64,000 nucleotides of DNA from Cenococcum geophilum 1.58 (GCA_001692895.1 KV748204.1:1764771-1828770); one strand, 5' to 3'. Counted from the stretch's first letter, positions 1 through 13,653 are shown. The notes: generated by a model not told the origin, from the sequence alone. Program-made: numbers and translations.

Positions 1-1906
1 ATTTTTAAAGATTAATTACTATAGCACTAAGAAAACCAAAGAAAGGAGGCTTTAAGGACCCTAAGATATATAGACTAATAGCCCTACTAAATATGGTAGG
101 TAAGGTTATAGATAAAGTGCTTATAAAGCAGATACTCTTTATAGCGGACGCCTATAGCCTCCTACTGCGTACTTATATAGGCAGAAGAGCGGTAGCTAGT
201 TGCGAATACGCGATATATCTCCTCCTAGAGAAAATATACGCAGCATAGCAGATAGGAGAGGAAGACGTAGTAAGCTTACTTATACTTAATGTAAGCAGAG
301 TATTTAATAATATATTATACTAAAGGCTTATTTACTGCCTCTAAAAATAAAGAATTCTTATACCTATAGTTAAATGGATCTAAAGCTTCCTTATAGGAAG
401 ATCTATATATATTAAACTACCGGAAGGAATATTAGAGAGATTCCCTACACTAACAGGAATCCCTTAAGGCTTACTAATATCGCCGATATTATACCTTTTC
501 TATAACGCGGATCTCTTAAATGTTATTATAGATAAGGACGGACTAAGGCATGGCTTAGTTATAGAGTATATTAATAATACGAGTATAATAGTTAATGGAA
601 GAAACACGGAAGAGACAATAAAGATATTATTAATGCTGCATAAAAGAGCAGAAAAGTGGGCATATAAATACGCCTTAGTATTCGCACTATAGAAATATAA
701 ACTTATCTACTTTATACAACCTAGGAAGAAGATTTCAAAAGAAGAACGTAAGCGTTCTTTAGTGCTCACACTAAAGGATAGAAGGACTTAAATAATATAA
801 CTAATAACAAAAGCTAGATACCTTAGCGTTATATTAAACGATAAGCTAATAGGGAAAGCGCACTTAGACTATATAGCGGAAAGATCTATAAGCTAACTTG
901 TATATCTTTTAGGTATTATAGGATCTATATAAGGTATTATAACCAAATATATACGTCAACTCTATACAGCCATAGTTATGCCACGTATGCTCTATATAGC
1001 TTCCTACTAATATATACTAGAAGGAGGATATAGTTTTATAAATAAAATAAAGAATGTTTATAGAGTGTTATTATAAATTTAGTATAGAGCACTCTACCTT
1101 ATAATAGGAGCTTTTAGAACCATGACTAAAGCAGAACTAGAAGTAGAGATATATATTTTACCGATTAAAATATTACTTTACTAGGCGGTTAAGTCTTCCC
1201 TAAATTAAATTAGGGGCTTACTGTTATACTATAAGATCTAATAACTATAGAGATCCGCCCTATTAAAGTTTAAATAGTATAGCCCTCTTTAAAAATTAGA
1301 GAACACAGTAGCACTCCGCCTTAAAGAAGGGACACCTTCTATAGAAGTAATCCGCCTAGAAATTATCTATCTATAAACTAAACTACTAAAGATCTACATT
1401 ACTAGAGGAACAGAAGTAGGTAAGCTAGAGTATAACTACATCGTATAGAACGCTAGGAATAACTTAGAATACGTACTAGTATATATAAACAGAAGCGAAA
1501 TTAATGGAGAGGTAGGAGCCTTAGTATATATCCCGGAATTAGGAGCTAAGGCAGCTAACTATATAGGAATGAACTAAGTTAGTATAGTATACGCAGGAGA
1601 GCTAAAAGGGATATAGCTGGCTCTCAATCTAGCACTTAAGCGCTTATTAATAATTAGAAGATTAATAATATTTATAGATAATTAAGTAGTAATATAAGCA
1701 GTTGCTAAACTACGGAACTACTTAGGCTAGTACTTAGTCCACGAAGTACGCGAGAGACTATAAGCTGCATAGATGCTAAATATATAGGTAGTAATATACT
1801 AGGTCCCGTTATATGTAGATATTAACGGAAACAAATAAGCGGATATCTTAGCGAAGATAGTAATAGGGTAAAGAGAAGAAGGAGAGATAGGACTAAAAGC
1901 ACCTAC
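1..1906 (+). pseudogene. LINE (Tad1-like) ORF2 relic, RT and RNase H part
   Basis: This is the decayed second ORF of a non-LTR retrotransposon, cut by the window edge on the left. Reading the plus strand and allowing CAG/CAA/TGG to have become stops, positions about 455-530 give the RT core (GIP, then SPILYLFYNADLL). Positions about 565-600 give the RT active-site block (YINNTS where the family has YxDDTS). The block about 1480-1870 is RNase H-like (DNxxxI motif near 1675-1700). The frame continues after the 8-kb insertion at 9879. Tad1/I-type LINEs of filamentous fungi have exactly this RT, RNase H and CCHC order. Many in-frame TAG/TAA codons make it non-functional. The family call is firm; the clade is less so. 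Confidence 0.85.
1902..1906. repeat. Target-site duplication of G1, left copy (CCTAC)
   Basis: CCTAC lies immediately before the TG of the left LTR and again at 9874-9878 immediately after the right LTR. The 5-bp length is normal for Ty3/gypsy integrase. It proves that G1 inserted as one unit into the LINE. Confidence 0.9.
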
Positions 1907-2330
1907 TGTAACGGAACCTTGTAGCAAGAACTACGATAGGCTTATTATTAGCTTAGGTGTATAGGTAATACAAATTAAAGTCAATAATGTAATAATAACT
2001 AGTGGAATAGTTGCCCAACAGATTAACTCCAATTATATTCTGAGAATTACTATAAGGAAGGAACTATCTAGGTAAGGACTAAGGGTCCTTAAATACACAA
2101 CCGTACTCCTATAAAATCCTTTTTATATATAATATATATATGCTCTATTTACTCTATTATGGATTATATAGATCCTATAGATTATATAGATTAGGTTATA
2201 TAACCTTAGTTACCATTTCTTATTACATAGCTCTATCGGCTCTATTTTAGACCGTATTTATATTAACCAACTAGCTTCCTCTAACTCCTCTTTAAGTAGT
2301 TATAATATTGTACTTAAAGCGTCCGTAATA
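1907..2330 (-). repeat. G1 left LTR (3' LTR of the element)
   Basis: 424 bp, starting TGTAACGGAACC and ending CCGTAATA (ancestral CCGTAACA, with RIP-type C to T). It is near-identical in layout to 9450-9873 and to the G2 LTRs. Confidence 0.9.
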
Positions 2331-2429
2331 CCATCTCCCTCCTCTTTATCTTTATTCTTAAAGATTTCTAATATCTCTAAGTTATTTATTAGAGGTATAA
2401 TATCCGTCTAATTAATTTAGTTAATATTA

Positions 2430-3060
2430 TTGCTTATTATACCTAAAGCAATTTCTTCTTCTTTAACTGCTCGTCGCATTTGTACTATTACTACGATATT
2501 ATCTCTAGGTGAGATTATACTGTCTTTATATTCTCGCTGTTTAAAAGAGGGGTTAGTTTATATTGCGTTAGTAAGCCCTTCTTCATGGCAACTGTCCTTT
2601 TATTTAGAGTGTACTAAAGTAAATATTTGCTTATTCTATAACGTTTGCTCCGTTTCTAATACTAAATATACGCGACCTATTACTTTTAATAGTCGTCTAG
2701 TTCCCTAATTAATTTATCTTAGGGTTTTATATTTAATCTGCTACTACGCGGCTAGATAATAAACTATCTATTACTCTAGCGGGGTTGCGCTATTCTTGTA
2801 ACGTAGAACGGGAGGCTGCCGATACTTAGTAATAGGCTCTTAAGTCTTGTTTTATAGCGTCCGCTTAGTTAATCCGTCTTAAAAAGGGTTATAAGAAGGT
2901 CTATTTTAAGGAGTGGAAACTTATAGAATAGGGTTTATAGGAACTTAGTAATAAAAGAACGGATTCTCCTCTAATAGAGAAGGAAATAGATATAAGTAGC
3001 TCGGCAACTGCTCTTCTTAGGTCCCCCTTAGGTAACTTATTCTTTAGCGATCCTTTTTTA
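2430..3060 (+). pseudogene. Antisense ORF relic at the 3' end of G1
   Basis: Between the left LTR and the end of pol, the plus strand (opposite to gag-pol) carries protein-like sequence. An open stretch at 2430-2708 is followed, after a probable splice or frame break, by a charged helical segment with the pattern (L/R)xxxYKKVxxKEWKLIEWGLxELSN. The same order recurs in G2 (about 43,905-44,530), G5 (about 58,030-58,570) and G6 (about 62,230-62,770), with amino-acid sense better kept than expected for random DNA. The function is unknown to me. It may be an additional regulatory ORF or an exaptation by the element. Confidence 0.45.
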
Positions 3061-6000
3061 TTAATACTACCTAACCTAATCTCTTTTAATACTCCTATAC
3101 CTTTTCTATAGCATTCTTTAAATTCTCTAGTAGCTCTTAGGTAGTCTTATTATAGTCTATTTACTTAACCTTATACTATATTTTATTGTTAATGTCCTTA
3201 TAACTAATAATCTTTAAAACTTACTATTTATCTTCTTCTTATCCTTTATATATATCTGCTTTATAAACCGGTGGCTTAATATTCCTATATACTGGCTCTA
3301 GCATTATAATATGCTGTATAGGGTAGATCTTTATTTTAGCTAGTAGGTTTAACTTAAATATAACTAATAAAATCCTCTATATAATTTTAAAAGGTCCTAG
3401 CCTAATATAGTCTAACTTCTTACTTAATCGTTAACTCTTAAAATTTTTGTATAGTAGCTATACTTTATCTCCCTCCTTAAGATCTAGTCCCTTAGATCTC
3501 TTAGCGTTATAGTACCTTTTTATTCTCTCTTATACTTTCTTTACTAATTCTATAAGGTCTATATAAAAATTTATTAGTATCTTTATTCTTTCCTTAGCTA
3601 TACTACTCGTTTTCTTTACTTGCTGTAGTAATAACGATATTCTTAGCTTATATCCATAATTTGCCTTAAATAGTAATATACCTATTCCTTCTTATGGCGT
3701 TACATTATATATAAACTATATAACTAATAATAGCGATATCTAATTGTTCTATATATAATTAATATAGTGCCTTAAATACTATTCTAGTGTTTAATTTAAT
3801 TTTTCTATCTAACCGTTTATCTGCGGATAATATGCGGTAAAAGTTGCTGCTCTAACTCCTTGTTCCGCTAAGAATACCTCCTAAAATGCTACTATAAATC
3901 TTAGATTTCTGTTTAATATAATTTTGCTTAGTGCTTTATATCTTATAAATACTTCTTTAATATAGATTCTAGCGACATCTTCCGCTAAAATTCCTTCTAT
4001 ATATGCTATAAAGTATCCCTACTTTATAAGCTTATCTACTATTACTAAAATTATATTATAATCTTGCCCGGTAATAGGGTCTCTTAACTTTAATAACTTA
4101 ATAATAAAGTCCTATAATATAACCTCCCATAGTCTTTCTAGTATTTTAATAGGTTATAGCCCTCTATATAGCTTATACCTTATTAGTTTATACCTTTAAT
4201 AATCTAAATATTCTCTTATAACCTTTCGCGCTAAGCCCTAGATTCTATTAATAATATACTCCTTTTAAAGTCTTAATACTAAGCCCGTGGCCCTATTATA
4301 TCCTTAAGTTAATCCCTTATAGAATTCTTCTATAAATTATTCTGCTATACTTCTTAGGATATACTTTATTTCTTAATTTTCGTATATATCCGTCTATAGA
4401 TCTTCTAGTTATACTTTTAGAATTCTTTATGCCTAAAAGCTCTTTAGTGACTTATAGATTCTTCCTAGTTCCTTATCTTCCTAAATTGCTGCGATTTTCG
4501 GATAATTATACCTAATTAATCCGTCTATATCTTTTTGTAGTAAAGCCCCTAATAGCTTTTTATTATTTTATAGTTTAGCCTTTTAACTTAAAGTATCTGC
4601 TTGTGTGTTATCTGTACCTTTAGTGTACTAAATCTTAAAATGGTATTCTATAAGCATTTCTACCTATCTAACCTATCTTTAATTAAGTTCCTTTATTATT
4701 AGGAATTCTATTAGGTTCTTATAGTTTGTCTTAACTATAAATAGTTTCTCTATGCCTTATAAAAATGCTCTCTATTTCTTTAATACTATAACTATACCTA
4801 ATAACTCCTTGTTATAAATGTTATAGTTTAACTCTAGTAGTGTTATCTTCCAACTATAGTATGCTACTGGGTGCTATCTATCTTAGTGTTTTTATATAAA
4901 GCACGCCCCTAGTATATAGTCTAATACATTTATGTCTATAACCGTCTCTAATCCTAGTTAATAGATTTTAAGAACTGGCTCCTAGGTGAATAACTCTTTA
5001 ACTTTTTTAAATAATTCTCGTTGATCCTTTCCCTATACCTATAGTTCCTCTTTCTTTATTAGTCGCGTAAATAGCTTAATATCCTTTAACTATTACGCTA
5101 TAAACCATCTATAGTAATTATAAAACCCTAGAAACAATCTTAACTGCGTAACATTCTCTAGTTCTTACTAATTTACTATAGCCTTAATCTTCTTTAAATT
5201 TATACTAAGTTAGCCTAGCTTAATAATAAATTTAATAAAATCGTTTTTTTGGTAAAGAACTCGCATTTTTTAATTGCTACTAGCATCTATTCTTTTTATA
5301 GTCTCTTTAAGACCCATTTAACGTGTTCTCCGTACTCTGCCTTAGTTATTAAGTAGATAATAATATTGTTAAGATATACTATAACAAATTCATCTAAGTG
5401 TTCTTTTAATATATTATTAATACGCTTTTAAAATGTTGCTAGTGCATTTATAAGCCTAAATTGCATAACTAATAGTTTATATAGTTCTTTCTTTAACCTA
5501 AAAGCTGCCTTTTATTTATTGCCTTTCTTAATTCTAATCTAATAGTACGCCCATTTTAGATCTATCTTTATAAAGATTTGCGCATTACCTATCCTATCTT
5601 AGATTTCGCTAATTAAGGGTAAAGGATATCTATCCTTTTAAGTAATACTGTTTAATTATCTATAGTCGATATACAGCCTTAGTTTGCTATTTTTCTTTAG
5701 TACGAATAATACTGGATAACCCGCTAATAACTGCGATGGTCTAATGTATCCTTTTTGTAGATTTTTCTTAATAAACTCTTTTAGTGCTCTACCTTTTTCT
5801 TTAGTAAGCTTATAGATTAAAAAGAACCTTAGACTTGTTTCTAGTTCTAATTCTATCTTATAGTCCTATACTATATACTTTAATAGCTTTTTACTTTTTG
5901 GTAACTATAGTTTCTTACCATATTTATAGTATCTCTTTAGTATATAGCTTAGCCCCTTTTCCGTTTCTTTATAGGTTACTCCTACTTAGTACTATACTAA

Positions 6001-9000
6001 CTTAGCTTATTATTATATTTTGCGGCATTAAGTATCTCTAATATTAACCTAACCTATAATCTAATTAATCTTTAGATTGTATTTCTGTAACTAAGGTATT
6101 CCTAATACTGCCTTATCCCGTCCCAATAGTAGGATATTAAAAGACATCTTAATTTATCTCCCTTTAATAGTTATTTAAATAGGTCCTATTTCTAGATTAA
6201 TAATCCCTCCTCTATAGGCTATTAGATCTCCTAAAATTATAACTAATAGGTAAAGTTACTTCTTTTATCTATAAGGTAGTCCCATTCTTTTAACTACTAC
6301 TAGTAAGATATAGTTTCGCGTTACTTTACTATCTATTAGCGCTTTAAACTGCTAATCTTGCTATCTAACTTATAAATTTAGGTGCTGTCCTTAAATTCCT
6401 TTAAGGGTTTAAGGCTCTACTACTAGCTCCCTTTGGTTTTATAGGCCTCTACTTTTCCTAACTATTAGCTACTTAATCCTATTGCACTTAGCTTACTCTT
6501 TAGCTAATATCTAGTTCGCTTTTTGTCTTCTATATACTATAGACACGTATTTTTTAGGCATTTCTACTACTATTGTTTATCTAAGCATTCTTCCGTAAGG
6601 AATCTTTCTAGTTAAAGTATTAAATCCCCTTAGTTTTGCACTTTTATTAGGTGCTAACTATATATATACTTAACGTTTCTATATTTCGCCTTGTCTAATA
6701 ACTAATATATCCTTATTAGGTACTTTCGGTTCTTATCTTTTAGTACTCTATATATATTATATATATTATCTATATATATAATCTATGCCAACATATAATA
6801 TACTTAGTGTTTTAGGTTAACTCTTAGTTTATTTTTGTCCCTAAGTTTAAATCTTTCTTATATTAATTTAAGCGTTACGACTTTATTCGCAGGTACTATA
6901 ATTTACCTCTCGCTTCTCTAGTCCTCTAATTACTCCTCTAGATCTTTTAATATTATAATTAAGGCTCCTTTAATATAACTTATGGCCTTTTCTGTAATTA
7001 GGTAGTCTTAGATAACTTTTTTATCTAACCATATATAGAAATCTTCTTACTTATTATTATATTGTTGTCTATACCACTTTTAGTACAGCCCTTTAAGTAT
7101 ATATAGCTTGTCCGTAAGAAAGTATCTTCTTATTACTATATTGTAACAGCCTTTAGTATATTATTCCTTAAACCTAATAGGAATTCTTAGATCCTCTTCT
7201 TATTCTAGTTTAGTAAGCTACTTAGCTCTTAGTATACCTGCCCTAGGCCTATTAGTAATTCTTTATACTAATACCCTATCCCTTATACGTCCTAATATGC
7301 TAAATCTTTTATCTAGTTTCTGTTCTTATTATACGATAATTCTTTACCTAAACTCTTCTATAGTTTCTTTTAGTTTACGTCTTATAGATAGATCCTTAAA
7401 GTCTCCTTACTTCTTAATCTTGGTATTAATTCTTTAATCTTTAGGCTAAACACTGTGTTCTCCTAGTAAGTCTTCTAGGTTTATATATCTATCTCCTAGT
7501 CTAACTACTGTTTATACTATAGATTCTTTAATCTATAAAGAAGCTCCTTACCTCTTACTTATAGGTACCCTTATCCGTTCTCCAAATTCTTAGTCCCTTA
7601 AATTCTTTAATCCCAAGCTCGCTTCTAACTTAAGTTTAGCTCCTACCTTAGTCTAACTAGGCTTAGGTATTCTTATCTCGTCTTAAAAGTCGTAAATCTT
7701 ACTTATCTCTTCTTAAGAGTTATATGCCTGTAGGAAACTCTATCCTAAGCTTATTTGTATATTTTTAAACTAAGCTACTACTCTACTCTGTCGGTTATCG
7801 TCTATTATAGGTTCTTAAGCTTGCCTTATCTTGTCTTAAGAATCTTAGTCACCTCTTATCTCTTCTTAAGAATCTTAAGTCTTTAGCCTTTTGCCTTTAT
7901 TAAGTGCCGAAGTAGCTCGCTATTTTACTTCTCTTACGTCTCGCAAAGCAATAGATATCGTATTTAGTGGGGTCTTAATCCCTACTAATGTTCCCTATTC
8001 TATAGTGGAATTATTCTCTACCTCTAGTATAATATCTCTAAGGTCTACTCGCTCCTAGTAAGCGGCCCTTATTGCCTTATTGTTATAAAATGTTTCGCCT
8101 ACGTCGAAGTTATCGTCCTTAATGTCCAATCTGCGAACTAGTTTATTAGTTCTTTTATATTCCGCTAAATATAGCTCTTATAGCTAATAGCTTACGCCAT
8201 ACTTAGCGTCCTTATAAATTTGGTATATATTGTTATAATAAAACGTAAAACTTTTAATTAAACATTCCTTTATTCCTCGCAGCATATTATTGTCCCTCTA
8301 TATATATATATCGTCTACTAGTCTTATTCCTTTTACTATATAGTAACTCTAACCACTTCTATAGTCTTTAATATAATAACCTTATTTTCTATAATTTATA
8401 TAAGCTTTTTTTTTAAACCATTTTTCTTATTATAGAGTCCGCCTAAACGTCTTTTGCTACTAAAATCCCTAATTTAGCCTCTGCTTCTTAGACCTTTAAT
8501 TACTTAATCCTTATCCTCTAGGTTTCTATAATTTCTTATTCTATTTCTTAGATTCTTTAGTACTACTTAGGTCTATTAGCTCTGCGCCATACTATAGTTT
8601 TTAACTTAGCTTTAGTTATTGCGTACTCTACGCCTTATATAACTATAGAACTTTATCTTAACCTCTTTTAGCCTATTCCCTTTAGTAGATCTAATTATTA
8701 ATCTTAATTACTTAATCTATTAGTTCCCTTAGGGTGTCCGCATCTTCTATTAAGATAATTACGTCCTAGACTTTAGCCTTAAGTCCCTGCTTATACTATG
8801 CTATAAGCGCCTTATTATTCCACTTAACTTATATTACTAATGTCTGGAACTGCGTTATATACTTAATTGCTAAGGTTTATTATATAATGTCTTAAAGTTT
8901 TCTTTCTGCTATAGTTACCGCCTTTAGGTCTCTAAATATCTATATAAGTTGCTCTATAAACCCTTTCTAGCTTATAAATATAAACTGTACTTCTTAATTA

Positions 9001-9449
9001 GTGGTTGTTATACTATTTACTTATATCTCTATAAAATAAGGCTTAAACTACTTAAGTGCCCTTTCTAATAGGAATAGTCCCGTATATGCTATTTAATCTA
9101 TAGGTGTTAGCAGCATAGCTCCTTCTTGCGTAACCTTAAAGTGTATTTATATAAGGAATCCTTTAAGTTTTAATCTTTCTCCTAAGTACCTTTTAATTAA
9201 TAGTAACTTAATCTTCACTGCTCCTATCCCGTTAATCCTATTTTTTAATATCGCATTATTTTCTGTTAGCTAGTTAACTATCTTTTATAGTTATTTAACC
9301 GTTATAGGTTGCTATAAGTTAGTGTTTGCTATACTAGTGTTATTACCTAATCTTAAAGTAGTTGCTGCCGTTAATAGCGTTATAGCTAGTGCTTTTGGTG
9401 GCATGTTATTTAACTTTTTATATTTAATACCATAACTAGGTAGTAATTA

Positions 9450-9873
9450 TATAACGGAACCTTATAGCAAGAACTACAATAGGCTTGTTATTAGGCTAGG
9501 TGTATAGGTAATATAAATTAAAGTTAACAATATAATAATAACTAGTAGAGTAGTTACCTAATAGATTAACTCTAATTGTATTTTGAGAATTACTATAAGG
9601 AAGGAACTATCTAGGTAAGGATTAAGAGTCCTTAAATATACAACCGTACTCCTATAAAATCCTTCTTATATATAATATACGTGTGCTCTATCTACTCTAT
9701 TACGGATTATATAGATCCTATAAATTATACAGATTATATTACGTGACCTCAGTTACCATTCCTCGTTACATAGCTCTATCGGCTCTATCCTAGACCGTAT
9801 TTATATTAACTAACTAGCTTCCTTTAACTTCTCTCCAAGTAGTCGTAATATTGTACTTAAAGCGTCCGTAATA
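9450..9873 (-). repeat. G1 right LTR (5' LTR of the element)
   Basis: 424 bp, starting TATAACGGAACC (TGTAAC with G to A) and ending CCGTAATA, followed by the CCTAC duplication at 9874-9878. Both LTRs have equal length. Differences from the left LTR are transitions. Confidence 0.9.
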
Positions 9874-9878
9874 CCTAC

Positions 9879-10505
9879 CTTCTCATTACTTTAAAGCCTA
9901 TTATTAGCAGTAAAGAGAATAACAAAAGTAAGACTAAAAGCTTACTAGGCAAATAAATGGGAGAATAGAAAGACTGGGAGAGAACTATATAAATTAGCAC
10001 TAAAGATTTTAAAACAGAGACTAAGGGTGTATAGTAGCCTACTAAAGGCCTTCTCTGCTACCCTTACGCAGATCTATATAGGTAAGGTAGCCCTTAAAAG
10101 CTACCTCTATAGGATTAAACATATGCCTAACTTAAGGTATACGTGCGGGGACGAATAGATAGGACGACATGTCCTAATTAAATGCCCTAACTTTAAAGAA
10201 CTAAGGAAAGCAGTCTAGCCGTATAACAGCTAACCTTAGAGCTATAAATTAATCTTAAACCTAGCATAGTTAGTAAAGAAAGCAGCACAATATATAGTAT
10301 AAATAGGCCCCCTAAGGTAGTTTCTGGAGGCCAGGAACAGACTTAAAGTAACTAAGTCTCTTAGCGATAGATATATTATACGCGATATTAGCGGAAGACG
10401 GACAGTATTAAAGTAAGAACTCCAGGCCCTATAAAATAGGCCTAGCTTTAATATACGGTACGAAACGGAGGTAATTTGGGTACTTACTACTTTTTAATTA
10501 TTTAA
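9879..10505 (+). pseudogene. LINE (Tad1-like) ORF2 relic, C-terminal part
   Basis: This is the continuation of the LINE interrupted by G1. It is readable on the plus strand from about 9900 to about 10,490 with only RIP-type stops. It includes the C-terminal zinc-binding motif CxxxxxxGRHVLIKC at about 10,140-10,190, as in Tad1-like ORF2 proteins. The frame seems to end in TAA at about 10,496, so the 3' end of the element should lie shortly after. No long poly(A) is visible, only a short TTAATTATTTAAT stretch. Confidence 0.8.
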
Positions 10506-11080
10506 TCTCGATTATTTCCTTTGTACAGAAACTTACCCTACTTGCGTATGTCTTTATAATTATATTACAATAGCGTTCTTTTCTAGTTCCCTTACATTTT
10601 AGACATTTACTTCTCTCCTAGGCGCCATATACCTACAGCACGTAGTAGATAGGCGGACGAGGGCCTTACGGAATCACTGCTGTAGGTAAGACGGGTAATT
10701 ATCCAGGATTTACCTCTGTAAAATAGAAGACCCGGCATAGCGCCTTTAGGGCAGCTAAAACGGTGTATAATTTCAAAAAAAAAAGTTCAAAAGCGCGTCG
10801 CGCGTATAATGAGGTGGCCAGCTCGCTAGGGTGGCCAGCTTACTAGGGAACTACGTTAGTAGTTAATTAATAAATTAAAATTTAGTATAGCGTGTAATTT
10901 TATATAAGGATTACACACAAATACGCCCGCGGTTTACTAAAAAACCTCGCATAGACTCTAGACAATCATCTAAGCTTATGTAATCTATACGTGATATAGT
11001 AGGCACGTAATAATATCGTCTGGGAGCGAGATAGGCTAGGGTCTGAGCTTGCTGAGGTAATATAGCCTAGCGAGACTTTT
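10506..11080. other. Repeat-derived spacer between LINE and palindrome
   Basis: No gene is seen. It contains an 11-bp perfect inverted repeat (TACCTACAGCA at 10630-10640 and its complement at 10678-10688), an A-run at about 10,776-10,786, and an imperfect tandem pair of the motif TGGCCAGC(T)..CTAGGG at about 10,813-10,850. These look like fragments of small transposon ends, but I cannot assign them. Confidence 0.5.
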
Positions 11081-11369
11081 GGGGTGCAGCTAAGCAGGGT
11101 TACGGAAAAGTTAAACAGGGTCACTAATGGGGGTCGGCAAAAGCTGAACGGGGTCACCGATGGAGCGCCGGAAAAAGGTCGGCAGGGTCACACTTTTACC
11201 CATACAGAACACGCAATGGTAGCCATATTTAACTTAAGCGACCGCATAAACCAAAATATCTAGGGTATATACTACGTATACGCAGGTATATAGGATATAT
11301 ATATATTTACGCGTGTTACAGTATATAAATAACAAGTGAAAACTATACTAAAGTAAACGAGAGTATAGT

Positions 11370-13426
11370 AGGATGGTTAAACGGCCTACTAGTTAGTATG
11401 CATAACTATATACTACGCATATGCTAAGTATACGTAGGCATTTTAGAGCTTACCTAATATTAAATATAAAGATAATAGTTCTTAAGATAATATAATTGGC
11501 GGAGAGGGTATTAAAGATAAAGAGGGTAAGGAGGAGGATAAGAAGGGTAAGGGTTAAGATAGTATATAATAGCGGCTTCTATTTTATATAGGTCTCTCTA
11601 AGGTAAAACTATATCCGACTTTGTGCATAAGCTATATATATACTTAGAATAGCTAGGGAATACTCTAAGACTATAGAGTACTTATTAGCTCTAATAGTAA
11701 GTATTAAGTTATTATCTAAGAGGTAATAGACTATATTATAATGCCAAAATATCTAGTAACTAGGAAAGAAGGAATTGCATACTTTATCTATAAAGTAATA
11801 CCTCTGCTATCTATAGATGCAGATAAAAAAATAATATATAAGGTTATTAATTGGTATATATTAAAGGTAAGTAATATATATATAAAGTATATGCTCTATT
11901 TATATATCTAGTAGATTTAATTCTTATTCTATTAAACTGGTAGCCCTAGGATTATACAACTATAGCTTTTTAGTAAAAACAATTAGAAGAGTAAAAAAGT
12001 ATTCCACCAAGTGTTTAAATACAGCGGTATTAAACACTATAAGTACGCCTATAAGGATATGCTCCGTATATACTTAGCATATAATAGGGTTAAACTTAAA
12101 TTAATTAACGACCTCTAAAAGCGTAGTAGTTGTCTATACTAGGCAGTAGAGATTAATAAAATGCTTAAGTAAAGCATAGAGAAGTAAGCATTATCTATAT
12201 ATATTAGGTATATACTTATAATATATAGCTACTATAACGGTGTTCTATAATTATGGCGGTAGTATATCTACCCTAGTATATAAGAACGTGTATATAGTAA
12301 AAGTAGACTAATAATGTTTTTTTGGCATAGAGTATGTATATATTCGGCGTATGCGTAATATATACTTATTATATATAGGTAGAGTTTATCGGTTATTCTA
12401 GTAGTAGTAATACTAAACTATAGTATACTGCCTGGCCTTTATTATCGATAACTGCCTAGGTAGATATTTAATACCTTTAGTTACTCGTTAAATATAGAGT
12501 TTAGGAAGTTAAACAAGAATGTACCTATATTGGATATACAACGTTAAAGCGAAAATATTATGGTATGTAATGTATATATTGTGCATACGCTATATATATG
12601 CTAAGCCGACGTAGGATTTAACCACCCGTAAGGCTAAGGTAGGGTAGTAAGCCGAATATATAGTATATAGCTAGACTGCTATATTCCTGTTAATATAGCA
12701 CGGTATTCTTATATTTGCCTTATTACACGAAATTCTTATATATATTATCTACTATATTTAATAAAGCTACTAATTAACCTTGCTAATAATATAGTTAAAG
12801 TAATAAAGCAGGTAGATGTCTTAAGCCTTACTATATATATACTCCGTATATGCATAGTATATATAAATAAAACTACTTACTATTATATAGGTCGATTTAT
12901 CCTATTACCGTAGTACTATATTTTATATAGGAAGTATAAAACGCAGACACTACGTGCCGTATATAGTAGTCTTAATATTAAGGATTAAATTACTGCTCTA
13001 ATTTGGAAGAAAAGGATGCTATAATTTCTAGAGGGGACGGCATATATAGGTAAGTATAGGTTAGATATACGCTAAGTATATATAGAGGCTAAGCGTAGTA
13101 GGTATACTACGCGAGTTCTCTATTAATTAATATAAAGAGAATACTAAGCAAAGGATTCGGGTAATTTATAACTTTAATAACGAGCATTTCCTTATTATAT
13201 ATTGTATGTATACGTAAGCTAAAGCATTTTAACGCGTAACATGTATCGAAATGGACCTATTATTTAAGATGGTTTAAGGCAAAACGAATCTATTCTTAAT
13301 TATAGGATGGGATGAGAATTCCAAACGTATGCATACCCTATGCTATACATATACTATATATAAGCTAAATACTTATAGGAATTAAGGTGTAGGTATACGC
13401 CTTTCTTAACCTAGAAACACGTGCTG
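11370..13426 (+). pseudogene. Mutator-like transposase relic, left arm, 5' part
   Basis: This gene is rich in short introns and reads inward from the palindrome end; its exact start is unclear. Introns with GT..AG ends are visible at 11396-11437, 11867-11911, 12043-12087, 12184-12228, 12332-12378, 12563-12614, 13050-13098 and 13327-13378. Removing the last two joins codons exactly (G|TA, then C|GA). The joined frame runs through a DDE-like block at about 13,240-13,320 (EMDLLFKMV, then GKTNLF and GWDENSKR). It goes on to VYAFLNLETR just before G4 interrupts it. In-frame TAG/TAA sit where CAG/CAA/TGG is expected. The assignment to Mutator-like elements rests on the D context here and the CxxH-type block in the 3' part; it is an inference from motif style. 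Confidence 0.65.
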
Positions 13427-13653
13427 TGTTAGCAACTTAGTTAATTAAAACATAAGTACGGCAAAAGGGTCGCGCAAGCCTATACAATTAGATTGTCTAT
13501 AAACGAGAATCTAAAGCTAGGGAAAGGAAAGGAGAAGAAGAGTAGCGCCGTTTGGTGTTTTATAAGATCTTCGCGTCACGTAATCGCAATACGCGGCAAT
13601 CTGTGGCAATCTGTGGCAACTTGCCGGTGCGAAGTTCTGCCAGTGCCATAACA
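13427..13653 (-). repeat. G4 left LTR (3' LTR of the element)
   Basis: 227 bp, matching 19179-19405 almost base for base. Differences are transitions, for example GCCATAACA against GCCGTAACA at the end. Confidence 0.93.

Larger units (their letters stand above)
1907..9873 (-). mobile_element. G1: full-length Ty3/gypsy chromovirus in reverse orientation
   Basis: This 7,967-bp LTR retrotransposon has 424-bp LTRs at both ends. Gag-pol reads on the minus strand, so its 5' LTR is the right one. Decoded order on the minus strand: Gag from an ATG at 9404 (starts MPPKA; a retrotransposon-gag domain lies within about 8500-9404), protease near 6.1-6.4 kb, RT with the YLxxIIIY active-site block at about 5351-5379, RNase H at about 4690-4900, integrase at about 3.5-4.3 kb, and a C-terminal tail with SKGLDLKEGDKV at about 3470-3500. 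A chromodomain-like stretch follows at about 3.1-3.2 kb. A purine-rich tract (plus-strand CCATCTCCCTCCTCTTT, 2331-2347) abuts the left LTR as the polypurine tract. RIP-type stops riddle it. It is the same family as G2. Confidence 0.92.
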
